Shown piece after piece: positions 20,220 through 31,080 of a DNA stretch of 64,000 nt. A model generated the notes under the pieces. It was given only the letters and a program-made list of their open reading frames with translations. It did no database searches and had not been told where the DNA came from. The number at the start of each line of letters is the position of its first letter. Positions within the stretch are counted from its first letter, which is position 1. A program made the translations under genes and the position numbers. Source of the stretch: Aminobacter sp. HY435. GTDB taxonomy: Bacteria; Pseudomonadota; Alphaproteobacteria; Rhizobiales; Rhizobiaceae. Location of the stretch: NCBI RefSeq assembly GCF_027568395.1, contig NZ_JANKZL010000007.1, forward strand, positions 124,001-188,000. Reading direction: 5' to 3'.

Positions 20220-20672
20220 CTAGAGGTCACGCCGGTCCTTGAAGAAGCCCTTCAGTATTTCTGCTGACCGCGTTTCGCCTATTCCCGGATAGACGTCGGG
20301 CGCGTGATGGCAGGTCGGCGAGGCGAAGAAGCGCACACCGCTGACCACTGCGCCGCCCTTTTCATCGGCGGCGCCAAAATAAAGCCGCCGCAGCCGCGCG
20401 AATGAAATGGCCGCAGCGCACATCGTGCAGGGTTCCAGCGTGACATAAAGATCGTGGCCGGTGAGCCGCTCGGAGCCGAGTTTTTCGGATGCCTCGCGGA
20501 TTGCCAGCACTTCGGCGTGGGCAGTGGCGTCGTTCAGTTCGCGGGTCCGGTTGCCGGCGCGGGCGATGATTTCGCCGCCGCTGACGATGACAGCGCCGAT
20601 TGGAACCTCGCCGCGAGCGGCAGCGGCTTCGGCTTCGGCAAAGGCAAACGCCATGAAATCGGGCCGCTTCAC
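20220..20672 (-). CDS. tadA: tRNA-specific adenosine deaminase
   Basis: This 150-residue zinc deaminase converts the wobble adenosine 34 of tRNA-Arg(ACG) to inosine. The cytidine-deaminase zinc site is clear: HAE at 52-54 (His ligand and catalytic Glu) and PCTMC at 81-85 (two Cys ligands). The length fits TadA. It is divergent from the pseudouridine synthase gene at 20749, so two RNA-modification genes share a 76-bp promoter region. Older annotations sometimes call this family guanine deaminase or nucleoside deaminase. Confidence 0.9.
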   Translation of the reverse strand: MKRPDFMAFAFAEAEAAAARGEVPIGAVIVSGGEIIARAGNRTRELNDATAHAEVLAIREASEKLGSERLTGHDLYVTLEPCTMCAAAISFARLRRLYFGAADEKGGAVVSGVRFFASPTCHHAPDVYPGIGETRSAEILKGFFKDRRDL

Positions 20673-20748
20673 GCCTTAACCATCCTGTTACCCCTCGCTA
20701 ACCCCTGAGCTTCCTGTTATCTAGCCGCCGAAAAGGGCAAAGGCCACC

Positions 20749-22890
20749 ATGGACGACGATCGAAAAAAATTCCGCAAGGGCGGATCCAAACCCGGCGGCG
20801 CGGGCAACCGCGACGCGGGAGCAAAGAAATTCGGCAAGCCGCGCGCCGATGGCGCAGGCAAGCCGTTTGCCAAGAAGCCGTATGCACCGCGCCCGGCCGC
20901 TGCCGGCGGCGGTGATCGTCCTGATCGTCCCAAACGCGATTTCGGCCCCCGCGACGACGCCCGGCCCGCAGGCGGCGAACGCACGTTCCACAAGGGATCG
21001 CGCCCTGAGGGCAAGCCCTATGAGAAGCGTGAAGGCGGCCGCTCGCTTGGCGGCGACAAGCCGTATCGCGCCCGTCCCGCCGAGGGCGGTGAGCGTCCGC
21101 ATCGCGAATTCCGCCCACGTGATGGTGAAGCACGCCCTGCAAGTGGCGATCGGCCGTTCCGCCAGGGACCGCGCCCGGATGGCAAGCCGTTCGAGAAGCG
21201 CGAAGGCGGCCGCTCCTTTGGCGGCGAAAAGCCCTATCGCGCGCGTCCGGCCGAAGGCGGCGAACGTCGTGAATTCCGTCCGCGCGACGGCGAAGCCGGC
21301 GCCGAGGGCGGCGAGCGTCCGTTCCGCAAGGGACCGCGTCCAGAAGGCAAGCCATACGAAAAGCGCGAAGGCGGCCGCTCGTTTGGCGGCGACAAGCCCT
21401 ATCGCGCACGTCCGGCCGAAGGCGGCGAGCGTCCTCATCGTGAGTTCCGCCCACGCGACGGCGAGGCACGGCCCGCAAGTGGCGACCGTCCGTTCCGTTC
21501 TGGCCCCCGTCCCGAAGGCGGCAGGCCTTACGAGAAGCGCGAAGGCGGCGAGGCGAGGGCGTTTCGTCCCCGTCCCGAAGGCGATCGTCGCCCCAGGGAA
21601 GAGGGCTTCAAGCCCCGCCCGCGCAGGACTGAAGAGGCTCCTGAGCCGGGCGAGCGTATCGCCAAGCGCCTGGCGCGTGCCGGCATCGCCTCGCGCCGCG
21701 ACGCCGAGGAACTGATTGCGGCCGGCCGCGTCAAGGTCAACGGCAAGATCCTGTCTTCGCCGGCCTTCAACGTCATGGCCGATGACGTCATCCACCTCGA
21801 CGGCATGGAAATTCCGCCGATCGAGCGCACCCGGCTGTTCCTGTTCCACAAGCCGGCGGGCGTGGTTACCACCAACCGCGATCCCGAGGGCCGCAAGACC
21901 GTTTTCGACGTTCTGCCTTCGGAACTGCCGCGCCTGATGACCATCGGCCGCCTCGACATCAACACCGAGGGCCTGCTGCTGCTGACCAACGATGGCGGAC
22001 TGTCGCGCGTGCTCGAGTTGCCTGCCACCGGCTGGCTGCGCCGCTACCGCGTTCGCGTCCACGGCAAGGTCGAGCAGAAGGTGCTCGACGGCCTCAAGGA
22101 CGGTATTGCCGTCGACGGCGTGTTCTACGGCGCCGTCGAGGCGACGCTCGATCGTGAGCAGGGCAGCAACGCCTGGATCACGATCGGCCTGCGCGAAGGC
22201 AAGAACCGCGAGGTCAAGAACATCCTCGGCGCGCTCGGCCTCGAGGTGAACCGCCTGATCCGCATTTCTTACGGACCGTTCCAGCTCGGCGAACTGCCCG
22301 AGGGACACGTCCAGGAAATCAAGGGCAAGATGCTGCGCGACCAGCTTGGCGAGCGGCTGATCGAGGAGTCCGGCGCCAATTTCGACGCCGACATCGTCAA
22401 GCCGTTCTCCAACAAGCCGACTCTGCGTCGCGAGGAACGCAGCGCAGAGGAAGCTCCCCGCGCCCCGCGTGCTGCGCGCCTCGACATCGGCGAGGGCGGC
22501 CTGATCAAGAACCGCAAGCGCGACCGCGAGCGTCATCGCGAGGACGTGCTTGGCCGCCTGTCGACCGAGCGTCCGAGCTTCGGCGACAAGCCCAGGTTCG
22601 GCGACAAGCCCAGGTTTGGCGACAAGCCTGGCTTTGGCGACAAGAAGTTCGGCGGCAAGAAGGGCGACGACCGCGAAAAGAAGCCGTTCGAAACCCCCGG
22701 CGCGCGCAAGGCCAATGTGTGGATGGCGCCGGGCGCTCGCCCGTTGAGCGAAAAGTCCAAGGCCGAAGCCGCTTCGCGGCCGCCTCGCGACAAGGCGCGC
22801 GCCGACAAGCCGCGTTTCGACAAGCCGAGGGGCGACCGTCCCGATGGTGGCGGACGTTCGGGCGGACCGCGCAAGGGCGGCCGTAGCTGA
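20749..22890 (+). CDS. rluB: RsuA/RluB-family pseudouridine synthase with long repetitive N-terminus
   Basis: This 713-residue protein modifies rRNA uridines, by homology 23S U2605. An S4 RNA-binding domain starts near residue 301 (ERIAKRLARAGIASRRDAEE). The catalytic domain has GRLDINTEGLLLLTND with the nucleophile Asp403. The first 300 residues are low-complexity Arg/Gly/Pro/Glu sequence built from 55-57-residue tandem repeats, and the last 150 are again basic and repetitive. A standard RluB is about 290 residues, so most of this protein is extra. The ATG at 20749 is not supported by an obvious Shine-Dalgarno beyond AAGGGCAAAGG. rsmD overlaps its stop by one base. Confidence 0.9.
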   Translation: MDDDRKKFRKGGSKPGGAGNRDAGAKKFGKPRADGAGKPFAKKPYAPRPAAAGGGDRPDRPKRDFGPRDDARPAGGERTFHKGSRPEGKPYEKREGGRSLGGDKPYRARPAEGGERPHREFRPRDGEARPASGDRPFRQGPRPDGKPFEKREGGRSFGGEKPYRARPAEGGERREFRPRDGEAGAEGGERPFRKGPRPEGKPYEKREGGRSFGGDKPYRARPAEGGERPHREFRPRDGEARPASGDRPFRSGPRPEGGRPYEKREGGEARAFRPRPEGDRRPREEGFKPRPRRTEEAPEPGERIAKRLARAGIASRRDAEELIAAGRVKVNGKILSSPAFNVMADDVIHLDGMEIPPIERTRLFLFHKPAGVVTTNRDPEGRKTVFDVLPSELPRLMTIGRLDINTEGLLLLTNDGGLSRVLELPATGWLRRYRVRVHGKVEQKVLDGLKDGIAVDGVFYGAVEATLDREQGSNAWITIGLREGKNREVKNILGALGLEVNRLIRISYGPFQLGELPEGHVQEIKGKMLRDQLGERLIEESGANFDADIVKPFSNKPTLRREERSAEEAPRAPRAARLDIGEGGLIKNRKRDRERHREDVLGRLSTERPSFGDKPRFGDKPRFGDKPGFGDKKFGGKKGDDREKKPFETPGARKANVWMAPGARPLSEKSKAEAASRPPRDKARADKPRFDKPRGDRPDGGGRSGGPRKGGRS
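21010..21540 (+). repeat. In-frame tandem repeats encoding the rluB N-terminal tail
   Basis: Units beginning GKPYEKREGGRS or close variants start at 21010, 21181, 21346 and 21517 (the last as GGRPYEKREGG), giving periods of 171, 165 and 171 bp. Each unit continues with FGGDKPYRARPAEGGER and HREFRPRDGEARPASGDRPF-like text. Differences between units are mainly synonymous or conservative, as in an expanded protein-coding repeat. A second shorter set encoding FGDKPRFGDKP repeats lies at 22579-22659. Confidence 0.85.
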
Positions 22891-23444
22891 TGCGGGTAGT
22901 CGGTGGGCAATTGCGTGGTCGTGCTCTGGCCACGCCGCGCGATCACGCGATCCGTCCGACCACCGACCGTACCCGCGAGGCGGTGTTCAACATGCTTGCC
23001 CACCGCTTCGGCGGCCGGCTTGAAGGCGCGCGTGTGCTCGACCTTTTCGCCGGCACAGGCGCTCTTGGCATCGAGGCGCTGTCGCGCGGCGCCGCCTATT
23101 GCGTCTTCATCGAGGAATCGGCCGAAGGCCGGGGCCTGATCCGCACCAATGTCGAGGCTTTCGGGCTGACCGGCCGGACCAAGATCTTCCGCCGCGACGC
23201 CACCGGCCTCGGCGATGCCGGCACGCTCGGGCCTTTCGGACTGGTCTTCGCCGACCCGCCCTATGGCAAGGGCCTTGGCGAACGCGCCCTGAAATCGGCG
23301 CGTGACGGCGGCTGGCTCGCGCCCGGTGCGCTTTGCGTTGTCGAAGAGACCGCGTCAGTTGCCTTCGAGCCGGGTCCGGGCTTTTCCGTCGTCGACGAAC
23401 GGTCGTACGGCGAAACGGTAATCCGCTTTCTCGAGGCAGCCTGA
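22890..23444 (+). CDS. rsmD: 16S rRNA (guanine966-N2)-methyltransferase
   Basis: This 184-residue SAM-dependent enzyme methylates G966 of 16S rRNA. It shows the N-terminal VVGGQLRGRALATP with IRPTTDRTREAVFNML, the SAM-binding motif DLFAGTGALG at residues 51-60 and the catalytic DPPY at 122-125. TGATG overlaps the rluB stop with its own start, so two rRNA modification enzymes are translationally coupled. Length is normal for RsmD. Confidence 0.95.
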   Translation: MRVVGGQLRGRALATPRDHAIRPTTDRTREAVFNMLAHRFGGRLEGARVLDLFAGTGALGIEALSRGAAYCVFIEESAEGRGLIRTNVEAFGLTGRTKIFRRDATGLGDAGTLGPFGLVFADPPYGKGLGERALKSARDGGWLAPGALCVVEETASVAFEPGPGFSVVDERSYGETVIRFLEAA

Positions 23445-23725
23445 ATCGGCGCCACCGCCACTGCCTGATCGGCTCGTGGCTGTCGTCGAACGTCGCCTCG
23501 AAAAAAGGCGCTTCCAGCACCGCTTGAATGTACAGCGTTCCTGCGCCGAGTTGCGGAAGCCGTGCCGTTACCCCGTCGCGACGATTAGCGCTCTGCAGAC
23601 AATGGAATATGCTTGCGTTCGCCTGACTTCAGCCGCGTTCTGCCCGCTACATTACGAACAATTCACTTCCTGCTGCTTCGTGCCCGGGCCTATAAGGCGG
23701 GCACGTACACATTCAGAGGCAGTCG
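23445..23725. other. Non-coding gap between rsmD and the M16 protease genes
   Basis: About 280 bp separate the rsmD operon from the M16 pair. Frames crossing it are continuations of frames antiparallel or out of phase with the protease gene. I see no terminator hairpin, RNA gene or repeat. The base composition is slightly lower in GC near 23580-23690, where the promoter of the protease operon would be expected. Confidence 0.4.
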
Positions 23726-25099
<1,374 letters not shown>

Positions 25100-25103
25100 T
25101 CCG

Positions 25104-26462
25104 ATGACCACATCCATGACAACCCGTTTCAGGCCGCTTGTGTCGGCGGCGACGCTGACGCTCGCCGTGCTGTGCATGCTCTTGCCGGCCGTGGTCGCCG
25201 CTCGCGCCGAGGTCAAGATCCAGGAGGTCAAGTCCGACAAGGGCGTCACCGCCTGGCTGGTCGAGGATTACTCCGTGCCGATCATCGCCATGCGTTTCCT
25301 GTTCGACGGCGGCAGCACGCAGGATCCGGCCGGCAAGGAAGGCCTCGCCAACCTGATGACCGGCCTGTTCGACGAGGGCGCCGGAGAACTCGACAGCGAC
25401 GCCTTCCAGGTTCGGCTCGACGACGCTGGCGCCGAGATGCGCTTCAGCGAAGGCAATGACGGCATCGGCGGCTCGATGCGCATGCTGGCGGACCGCCAGG
25501 ACGAAGCCTTCGAACTGCTCAAGCTGGCCGTTGAAAAGCCGCGCTTCGATCAGGCGCCCATCGACCGCATCCGTTCGCAGATCGTCAACGGCATCGTTGC
25601 CAACGCTCGCGATCCCCAGACCCAGGCCGCGCGCAAGTGGTCGGAAGCGATCTACGGCAACCACCCCTATGCCCGCCCCGACGAAGGCACCGAAAAGTCG
25701 CTGGCGACGATTACCGCCGACGATCTTCGGGCCTTCCACAAGGCGAACTTCGCCCGCGACAACCTGCATGTCGCCGTGGTCGGCGCGATCGATGCCGAGA
25801 CCCTGAAGAAGCGTCTCGACCAGGTGTTCGGCGACTTGCCGGAAAAGTCGGACCTGCGCCCGGTCGAACGGGTCGAACCCAAGCTCGACCAGACCGTGCA
25901 GGTCGAATATCCATTGCCACAGACCTCGCTGCAGCTGATCTACCCCGGCGTGCCGCGCGATGCGCCCGATTTCCTCGCGGCCGCTCTGATGGAGCACATT
26001 CTGGGTGGCGGCACGTTCTCGTCGCGACTGTTCGAGGAAGTGCGTGAAAAGCGCGGCCTTGCCTACAATGTCAGCTCGGCGCTGGCCAACCAGGAGCATT
26101 CGTCGGCGCTGATCATCTCGACGGCAACCCGCTCCGACAGGGCCGGCGAAACGCTCGGCGTTATTCGCGACGTGGTGCGCAAGATGGCGGAGGAAGGGCC
26201 GACCGAGGCCGAGCTCGAGGCCGCCAAGAAGTACATGCTCGGCGCTTACGCCATCAACAATCTTGACTCTTCGGGAGCGATCGCTGCCACGCTCGTCGAT
26301 CTTCAGACCGACGAACTGGGCATTGACTACATGCGGAAGCGTATCGATCTCATCAATGCCGTCACGCTCGACCAGGTCAAGGAAGTCGCCCGCAAGCTTT
26401 TGACGGCCGAGCCGGCGGTGATGATCCTTGGCCCGAAGCTGGCCGAGGGTTCGAAGGGGTGA
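25104..26462 (+). CDS. M16 family protein, non-catalytic partner
   Basis: This 452-residue protein has a signal peptide (cleavage near AARAE) and the M16 fold, for example GGSTQDPAGKEGLANLMTGLFDEGAG and LAYNVSSALANQEH. At the place of HxxEH it has LANLM (residues 81-85), so it cannot bind catalytic zinc in the usual way. By analogy with paired bacterial M16 proteins it would shape the chamber of the preceding active subunit. The ATG at 25104 follows the upstream stop by 4 nt; the longer frame from 25026 overlaps the upstream gene and lacks a signal peptide. Confidence 0.92.
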   Translation: MTTSMTTRFRPLVSAATLTLAVLCMLLPAVVAARAEVKIQEVKSDKGVTAWLVEDYSVPIIAMRFLFDGGSTQDPAGKEGLANLMTGLFDEGAGELDSDAFQVRLDDAGAEMRFSEGNDGIGGSMRMLADRQDEAFELLKLAVEKPRFDQAPIDRIRSQIVNGIVANARDPQTQAARKWSEAIYGNHPYARPDEGTEKSLATITADDLRAFHKANFARDNLHVAVVGAIDAETLKKRLDQVFGDLPEKSDLRPVERVEPKLDQTVQVEYPLPQTSLQLIYPGVPRDAPDFLAAALMEHILGGGTFSSRLFEEVREKRGLAYNVSSALANQEHSSALIISTATRSDRAGETLGVIRDVVRKMAEEGPTEAELEAAKKYMLGAYAINNLDSSGAIAATLVDLQTDELGIDYMRKRIDLINAVTLDQVKEVARKLLTAEPAVMILGPKLAEGSKG

Positions 26463-27280
26463 GTGCGACCTTCGCACTCGCTCTCGGCGGCGGCGGCGCG
26501 CGCGGCCTTGCCCACATCCACGTCATCGAGGCGCTGGACGAATTGGGCATCAGGCCGGTGGCGATCGCCGGCTCCTCGATCGGTGCCATCATGGGCGCCG
26601 GCATGGCCGCCGGATTGAGCGGCAAGGAAATCCACGAGCATTCCCGCGCCGTACTCGGCCGGCCGGCCGAAGTGGCAAGCCGCATGTGGAAGGCGCGGCC
26701 TGGCACGCTTTCGGAAATGGTCGAAAGCGGCATCCGGGTGACCCAGTTCAATGTCGAACGCATTCTCAAGGCATTCCTGCCCGAGGCGCTTCCGGCGACG
26801 TTCGAAGAGCTGAAGACGCCACTCAAGGTCACGGCGACCGACTATTACGGCCATTGCCTGGCGGTGTTCGACAATGGCGAGCTGATATCGGCTTTGGCGG
26901 CGTCGGCGGCGATTCCCGCGGTGTTCAAGCCGGTGACGCGGGGCAATACGCTCTACATCGACGGCGGCATCTACAATCCGGTGCCGTTCGACCTGCTCGA
27001 CGGCATGGCCGACTACACGATTGCCATCGATGTCGTTGGCGCACCTTTCGAAAATGAGCGCAAGCAGCCGAATTCCATCGACCTGATGTTCGGTGCGAGC
27101 CAGTTGATGATGCAATCGATCATCGCCAACAAGCTCGGGCAGAGCCAGCCGGACATCTTCCTGCGTCCGCCGGTGTCGCGCTTCCGCGCGCTGGACTTCC
27201 TCAAGATCGACCAGTTGATGGCTGAGACCGTGGCGATCAAGGACGAGCTCAAGCAAGCCGTCGACGAACTGTTGCAGTAG
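26459..27280 (+). CDS. Patatin-like phospholipase (RssA/YchK type)
   Basis: This 273-residue cytosolic-type patatin has LGGGGARGLAHIHVI (oxyanion loop near residues 9-15), the nucleophile elbow GSSIG with Ser40, and the catalytic Asp168 in YIDGGIYNP. It is expected to hydrolyse phospholipid or other acyl esters. The GTG start overlaps the stop of the M16 gene (GTGA), so it is translationally coupled to the protease pair. No signal peptide is visible. Confidence 0.9.
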   Translation: MSATFALALGGGGARGLAHIHVIEALDELGIRPVAIAGSSIGAIMGAGMAAGLSGKEIHEHSRAVLGRPAEVASRMWKARPGTLSEMVESGIRVTQFNVERILKAFLPEALPATFEELKTPLKVTATDYYGHCLAVFDNGELISALAASAAIPAVFKPVTRGNTLYIDGGIYNPVPFDLLDGMADYTIAIDVVGAPFENERKQPNSIDLMFGASQLMMQSIIANKLGQSQPDIFLRPPVSRFRALDFLKIDQLMAETVAIKDELKQAVDELLQ

Positions 27281-27292
27281 CAGCCGGGGCTA

Positions 27293-28723
27293 CTACGGCA
27301 GGGTCGAGGCCTTGCCCGTTGAGAACGGCGATTGCGCTGCCGGAGGCGGGGCGGGGATTGGCACGTCCTCATGCAGCGGCTCACTGGCGATCGCCTTGAC
27401 CACCCTGAAGCACACCACCATCGACACCACGCCGAACACCACCGCGCCCAGTCCCCAGCCGGCGATGACGCCGATGGCGCCCCAATAGTGCGCCCCGGCC
27501 CAGACGAAGGGAATGACGCCCAGTGTCGAGCGGCCCCAGTTGAACACCGTCGAATAGGTCGGATAGCCGAGATTGTTGAAGGCCGCGCTCGACACGAAGA
27601 TCGCGCCGTTGAACAGGAAGCTACCGGCGGCGAAGTGGCAGAAGAAGACGATCAGTTCGCGCGAGATGCCTTGTGCGCCGAAGATGTTGGCGATCGGATT
27701 GGCAAAGATGGCCAGCAGCCCCCATACGACCAGCACGTAGCCGATGGTGAAGACCAGGCTATCGCGCATCGTCGTGGTCAGCCGATCGAACTTCCGAGCG
27801 CCGTAGTTTTGGCCGAGGATCGGCCCGACCGCTCCCGACAATGCGAAGATCACGCCGAACGCTACCGGCACAAGTCGGCCGATGATCGCCCAGCCTGCGA
27901 CGGCCTGGTCGCCGAAGGCCGCGATTTGGATGGTGACGTAAGCATTGCCGACAGGCGTCGCCACCTGGGTCAGCATGGCCGGCACGCCGATGGCGAAGAA
28001 CGGCCGTACCGCTTCGCGCAGGCCACTGACGTTGGGGAGGCGGATCAGCTTGTGCACGACATGTGCGCCGTGCAGGCCGATGAGCAGCATCACCGCGCGC
28101 GAAAGCACGGTGGCGATAGCTGCGCCGTCGAGCCCCAGGTCCAGCCCGAAGATCAGCAGCGGATCGAAGATAGCGGCGGCCACGCCGCTGCCCAGCGTCA
28201 CATACATCGCCCGCTTGGCATCGCCGACGCCGCGCAGGATGCCGGTCGTGCACATGCCCAGCGCCATGATCGGAAACGACGGCAGCACCATCAACAAAAA
28301 GCGTGTGGACAGCTCAAGGGTGTCGCCGGTTGCGCCGAGCAGCGACAGCATCGGCCGCAGGAAGGGAAGCGTCGCCAACGTCACCAGCAAGGTGGCGAGC
28401 CCCATGAAGACCATCGATGCGCCACCCATTCTTGCTGCCTCCTCGCGCTCGTTGCGACCAAGGCGACGGGCGACGAGTGCGCTGCAGGCGATGGTGAAGC
28501 CGATCGAGATTGACACGGTGAAGAACAGCAGCGTCGAGGCAAAGCCGATCGCCGCCGCCAGTTCCTCGACGCCGAGCAGCGATATGTAGAACAGGTTGAG
28601 TGCGTCGACGATGAAGATGGCGATCAGGCCGATCGAGCCGGTGCCGGTCATCACGACGACGTGGCGCATGGTCGAGCCGGTGGTGAACTTCGCCGTCGAT
28701 GCAGCCCTGGCCTGGTTGGACAT
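27293..28723 (-). CDS. MATE family efflux transporter
   Basis: This 476-residue protein has twelve predicted membrane helices and the MATE organisation of two six-helix halves. Examples are GTGSIGLIAIFIVDALNLFYISLLG in helix 1 and GVPAMLTQVATPVGNAYVTI opening the second half. MATE proteins export cationic drugs or metabolites using Na+ or H+ gradients. ATG 28723 (MSNQARAASTAKF) is chosen; the open frame extends 139 codons upstream across the promoter of pmbA without similarity. It is convergent with the patatin gene with only 12 bp between. Confidence 0.9.
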   Translation of the reverse strand: MSNQARAASTAKFTTGSTMRHVVVMTGTGSIGLIAIFIVDALNLFYISLLGVEELAAAIGFASTLLFFTVSISIGFTIACSALVARRLGRNEREEAARMGGASMVFMGLATLLVTLATLPFLRPMLSLLGATGDTLELSTRFLLMVLPSFPIMALGMCTTGILRGVGDAKRAMYVTLGSGVAAAIFDPLLIFGLDLGLDGAAIATVLSRAVMLLIGLHGAHVVHKLIRLPNVSGLREAVRPFFAIGVPAMLTQVATPVGNAYVTIQIAAFGDQAVAGWAIIGRLVPVAFGVIFALSGAVGPILGQNYGARKFDRLTTTMRDSLVFTIGYVLVVWGLLAIFANPIANIFGAQGISRELIVFFCHFAAGSFLFNGAIFVSSAAFNNLGYPTYSTVFNWGRSTLGVIPFVWAGAHYWGAIGVIAGWGLGAVVFGVVSMVVCFRVVKAIASEPLHEDVPIPAPPPAAQSPFSTGKASTLP

Positions 28724-28916
28724 GTCGAATTCCCGAAATGATTCGGCGCCGATGCGCGGATTCAAGGCTTTGGGGAAACGTCGGGCGCCCGCAACGGCGC
28801 ACTTGACCCCAAGTCTCGCCGTTTGAACACGCACCCGCCCATTGCACAAGCGGGGTGGGGACAATAGATGGGTGGTATGGGCCGTGCCCCGACGCGGCAG
28901 CAACCGGAACACACCA

Positions 28917-30260
28917 ATGAACGATACGAATGACGCCGCAAAACTGGCCGATCGCGTGGCGAGCCTGGTCGAAGCCGCAAGGAAGGCCGGGGCCGATGCT
29001 GCCGACGCGGTTGCGGTGCGAGGCCGTTCGGCAAGTGTCTCTGTCCGCCTCGGCAAGGTCGAAGGCACCGGCGCTTCCGAAAGCGAAGACGTGTCGCTGA
29101 GGGTGTTTGTCGGCCAGCGCGTGGCCAGTGTCTCCGCCACGGCGGCATCCGACCCGAAGGTTCTGGCCGAGCGCGCCGTCGCAATGGCGAAGGTATCTCC
29201 GGAGGATCCTTATCAGGGATTGGCTGACGCATCGCTGCTCGCCAGATCGCAGCGCGACCTCGATCTGTTCGACGATACCGTCGTATCCGCGCAACAGCTG
29301 AAGGAAGACGCCCTCGCCGCCGAAGAGGCAGCGCTTGCGGTCAAGGGCGTGACCAACTCATCCGGCGCCGGTGCAAGCGCCGGCCTGGGCGGTCTGGTGC
29401 TTGCCACCTCGCACGGTTTTGTCGGCCACTACGTCGGATCGCGCTTTTCGCGCTCGGCCAGCGTCATTGCCGGCGAGGGCACGGCGATGGAGCGCGACTA
29501 CGAATATTCCTCACGCATCCATTTCGCCGATCTCGACGCGGCGGCGGACATTGGCCGCAAGGCCGGCGAACGCGCCGTCAAGCGGCTGAACGCGCGCAAG
29601 GCGGCGACCGGCCCCGTCGACGTGATCTTCGATCCCCGTGTTGCGCGCGGTATCGCCGGACATCTCGCCGGCGCCATCAATGGCGCTTCGGTCGCTCGCA
29701 AGACCAGCTTCCTGCGCGACATGATGGGCAAGCAGGTGGCATCGGCGGCAATCACCGCCATCGACGAGCCTCTGAAGCGCCGTGGCCAGGCATCGCGTCC
29801 GTTCGACGGCGAGGGTGTCGAGGGCGCGACGCTGAAGATGGTCGAGAACGGCGTTCTCAACCACTGGTTCCTGTCGACATCAGCGGCCCGCGAACTCGGG
29901 CTCGTCACCAACGGGCGCGGTGCGCGCGGCGGATCCTCGGTGTCGCCTACGTCGACGAATTTCTCCATCGAGGCGGGCGACAAGTCGCCGGAAGAGCTCA
30001 TTCGTTCGCTGAAAAGCGGCTTCTACGTAACCGAGGTGTTCGGCCAGGGCGTCGACATGGTGACGGGCGAATACAGTCGCGGCGCATCGGGCTTCTGGAT
30101 CGACGATGGCGAACTCGCCTGGGCAGTATCGGAGGTGACCATCGCCTCCAATCTCAAGGACATGTTCCTGCGCATGGTTCCGGCCAGCGATCTCGACCGC
30201 AACTACGGTACCGCGGCCCCCACCTTGCTCATCGAAGGCATGACCCTTGCCGGGAACTGA
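28917..30260 (+). CDS. pmbA: TldD/PmbA family protein, PmbA (TldE) subunit
   Basis: The 447-residue protein matches PmbA/TldE: the N-terminal VSVRLGKVEGTGASESEDVSLRVFVG, then VDVIFDPRVARGIAGHLAGAINGASV and the C-terminal VFGQGVDMVTGEYSRGASGFWID. With TldD it forms a heterodimeric metalloprotease that removes peptide tails in peptide maturation and degrades unfolded short peptides; PmbA lacks the catalytic zinc site. No tldD lies in the window. ATG 28917 is preferred over the 28842 frame start because conservation begins there. A cysQ-like gene follows 22 nt later. Confidence 0.92.
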   Translation: MNDTNDAAKLADRVASLVEAARKAGADAADAVAVRGRSASVSVRLGKVEGTGASESEDVSLRVFVGQRVASVSATAASDPKVLAERAVAMAKVSPEDPYQGLADASLLARSQRDLDLFDDTVVSAQQLKEDALAAEEAALAVKGVTNSSGAGASAGLGGLVLATSHGFVGHYVGSRFSRSASVIAGEGTAMERDYEYSSRIHFADLDAAADIGRKAGERAVKRLNARKAATGPVDVIFDPRVARGIAGHLAGAINGASVARKTSFLRDMMGKQVASAAITAIDEPLKRRGQASRPFDGEGVEGATLKMVENGVLNHWFLSTSAARELGLVTNGRGARGGSSVSPTSTNFSIEAGDKSPEELIRSLKSGFYVTEVFGQGVDMVTGEYSRGASGFWIDDGELAWAVSEVTIASNLKDMFLRMVPASDLDRNYGTAAPTLLIEGMTLAGN

Positions 30261-30282
30261 TCTAGCCGACAAAGAAGGCGTT

Positions 30283-31056
30283 ATGGCCGATCTCGAACTG
30301 CTTCGTCAGGCCGCTGCCGAAGCCGGGCGTATCGCCATGGGCTATTTCCGCCAGAGCCCGGAAGTCTGGTTCAAGACCGGCGATTCGCCGGTCAGCGAAG
30401 CCGACTACGCCGCCGACCGGTATCTGCGCGAGACGCTGCTTGCCGCCCGTCCAGACTATGGCTGGCTGTCGGAGGAAACCGCCGACAATCGCGACCGGCT
30501 CTCGGCGCCCCGCACGTTTGTCGTCGATCCGATCGATGGCACCCGCGGTTTCGTCGAAGGCCGCACCGCCTGGTGCGTCAGCGTCGCCGTGGTTCAAGAT
30601 GGCCGTTCCCTTGCCGGCGTGCTCGAATGTCCCGCCCGTGCCGAGACATACTGGGCTACCGCAGATGGAGGGGCCTTCCTCAATGGCGCTCCGATCAGGC
30701 TGAAGGCCGGGGGCGAGCGATTGCGCATTGCCGGACCGAAACCGATGATAGACAAGCTGCCCGAGGAATGGCAGGCAAGGCTCGAGCGCGAAGCATACAT
30801 TCCATCGCTGGCCTACCGCATCGCGATGATCGCAAGCGGCGCGCTCGACGCGAGTTTCGTCAAGCCGAGCGCGCATGACTGGGATATCGCGGCGGCCGAG
30901 CTTATATTGTCCGAGGCTGGCGGGCAGTTGCTCGACGGGCGCGGCCGCAGGCCTGCATTCGCCGGCGCGAACATAGTCCACGGGGCGCTGATGGCCGGCA
31001 GCGGTGAGCTGTTGCAGGCCATGGCGGCGGTGCTCGAAAGGCTCGACAGCCGATAG
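30283..31056 (+). CDS. Inositol-monophosphatase family phosphatase, CysQ-like
   Basis: This 257-residue Mg2+-dependent, Li+-sensitive-type phosphatase has the metal-binding SEET (Glu64-Glu65) and DPIDGTR (from Asp82), and the second metal-binding aspartate in AHDWDIAAAELILSEAGG. CysQ members hydrolyse 3'-phosphoadenosine-5'-phosphate; substrate choice against inositol phosphate cannot be decided from sequence. AGAAGG precedes the ATG. It follows pmbA closely and leads into the lipid A gene run. Confidence 0.88.
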   Translation: MADLELLRQAAAEAGRIAMGYFRQSPEVWFKTGDSPVSEADYAADRYLRETLLAARPDYGWLSEETADNRDRLSAPRTFVVDPIDGTRGFVEGRTAWCVSVAVVQDGRSLAGVLECPARAETYWATADGGAFLNGAPIRLKAGGERLRIAGPKPMIDKLPEEWQARLEREAYIPSLAYRIAMIASGALDASFVKPSAHDWDIAAAELILSEAGGQLLDGRGRRPAFAGANIVHGALMAGSGELLQAMAAVLERLDSR

Positions 31057-31080
31057 CGCTGGAGCCTGTTCCAAAACGGC

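Noticed and set aside
21010..21540. CRISPR-like repeat array
   Set aside because: The periodic sequence is in frame, units are 165-171 bp without unique spacers, and it encodes the rluB tail.
20698..22536. 612-codon open frame on the minus strand opposite rluB
   Set aside because: The high-GC repetitive rluB sequence keeps the opposite strand open. The product has no recognisable domain and the plus-strand gene has S4 and catalytic motifs.
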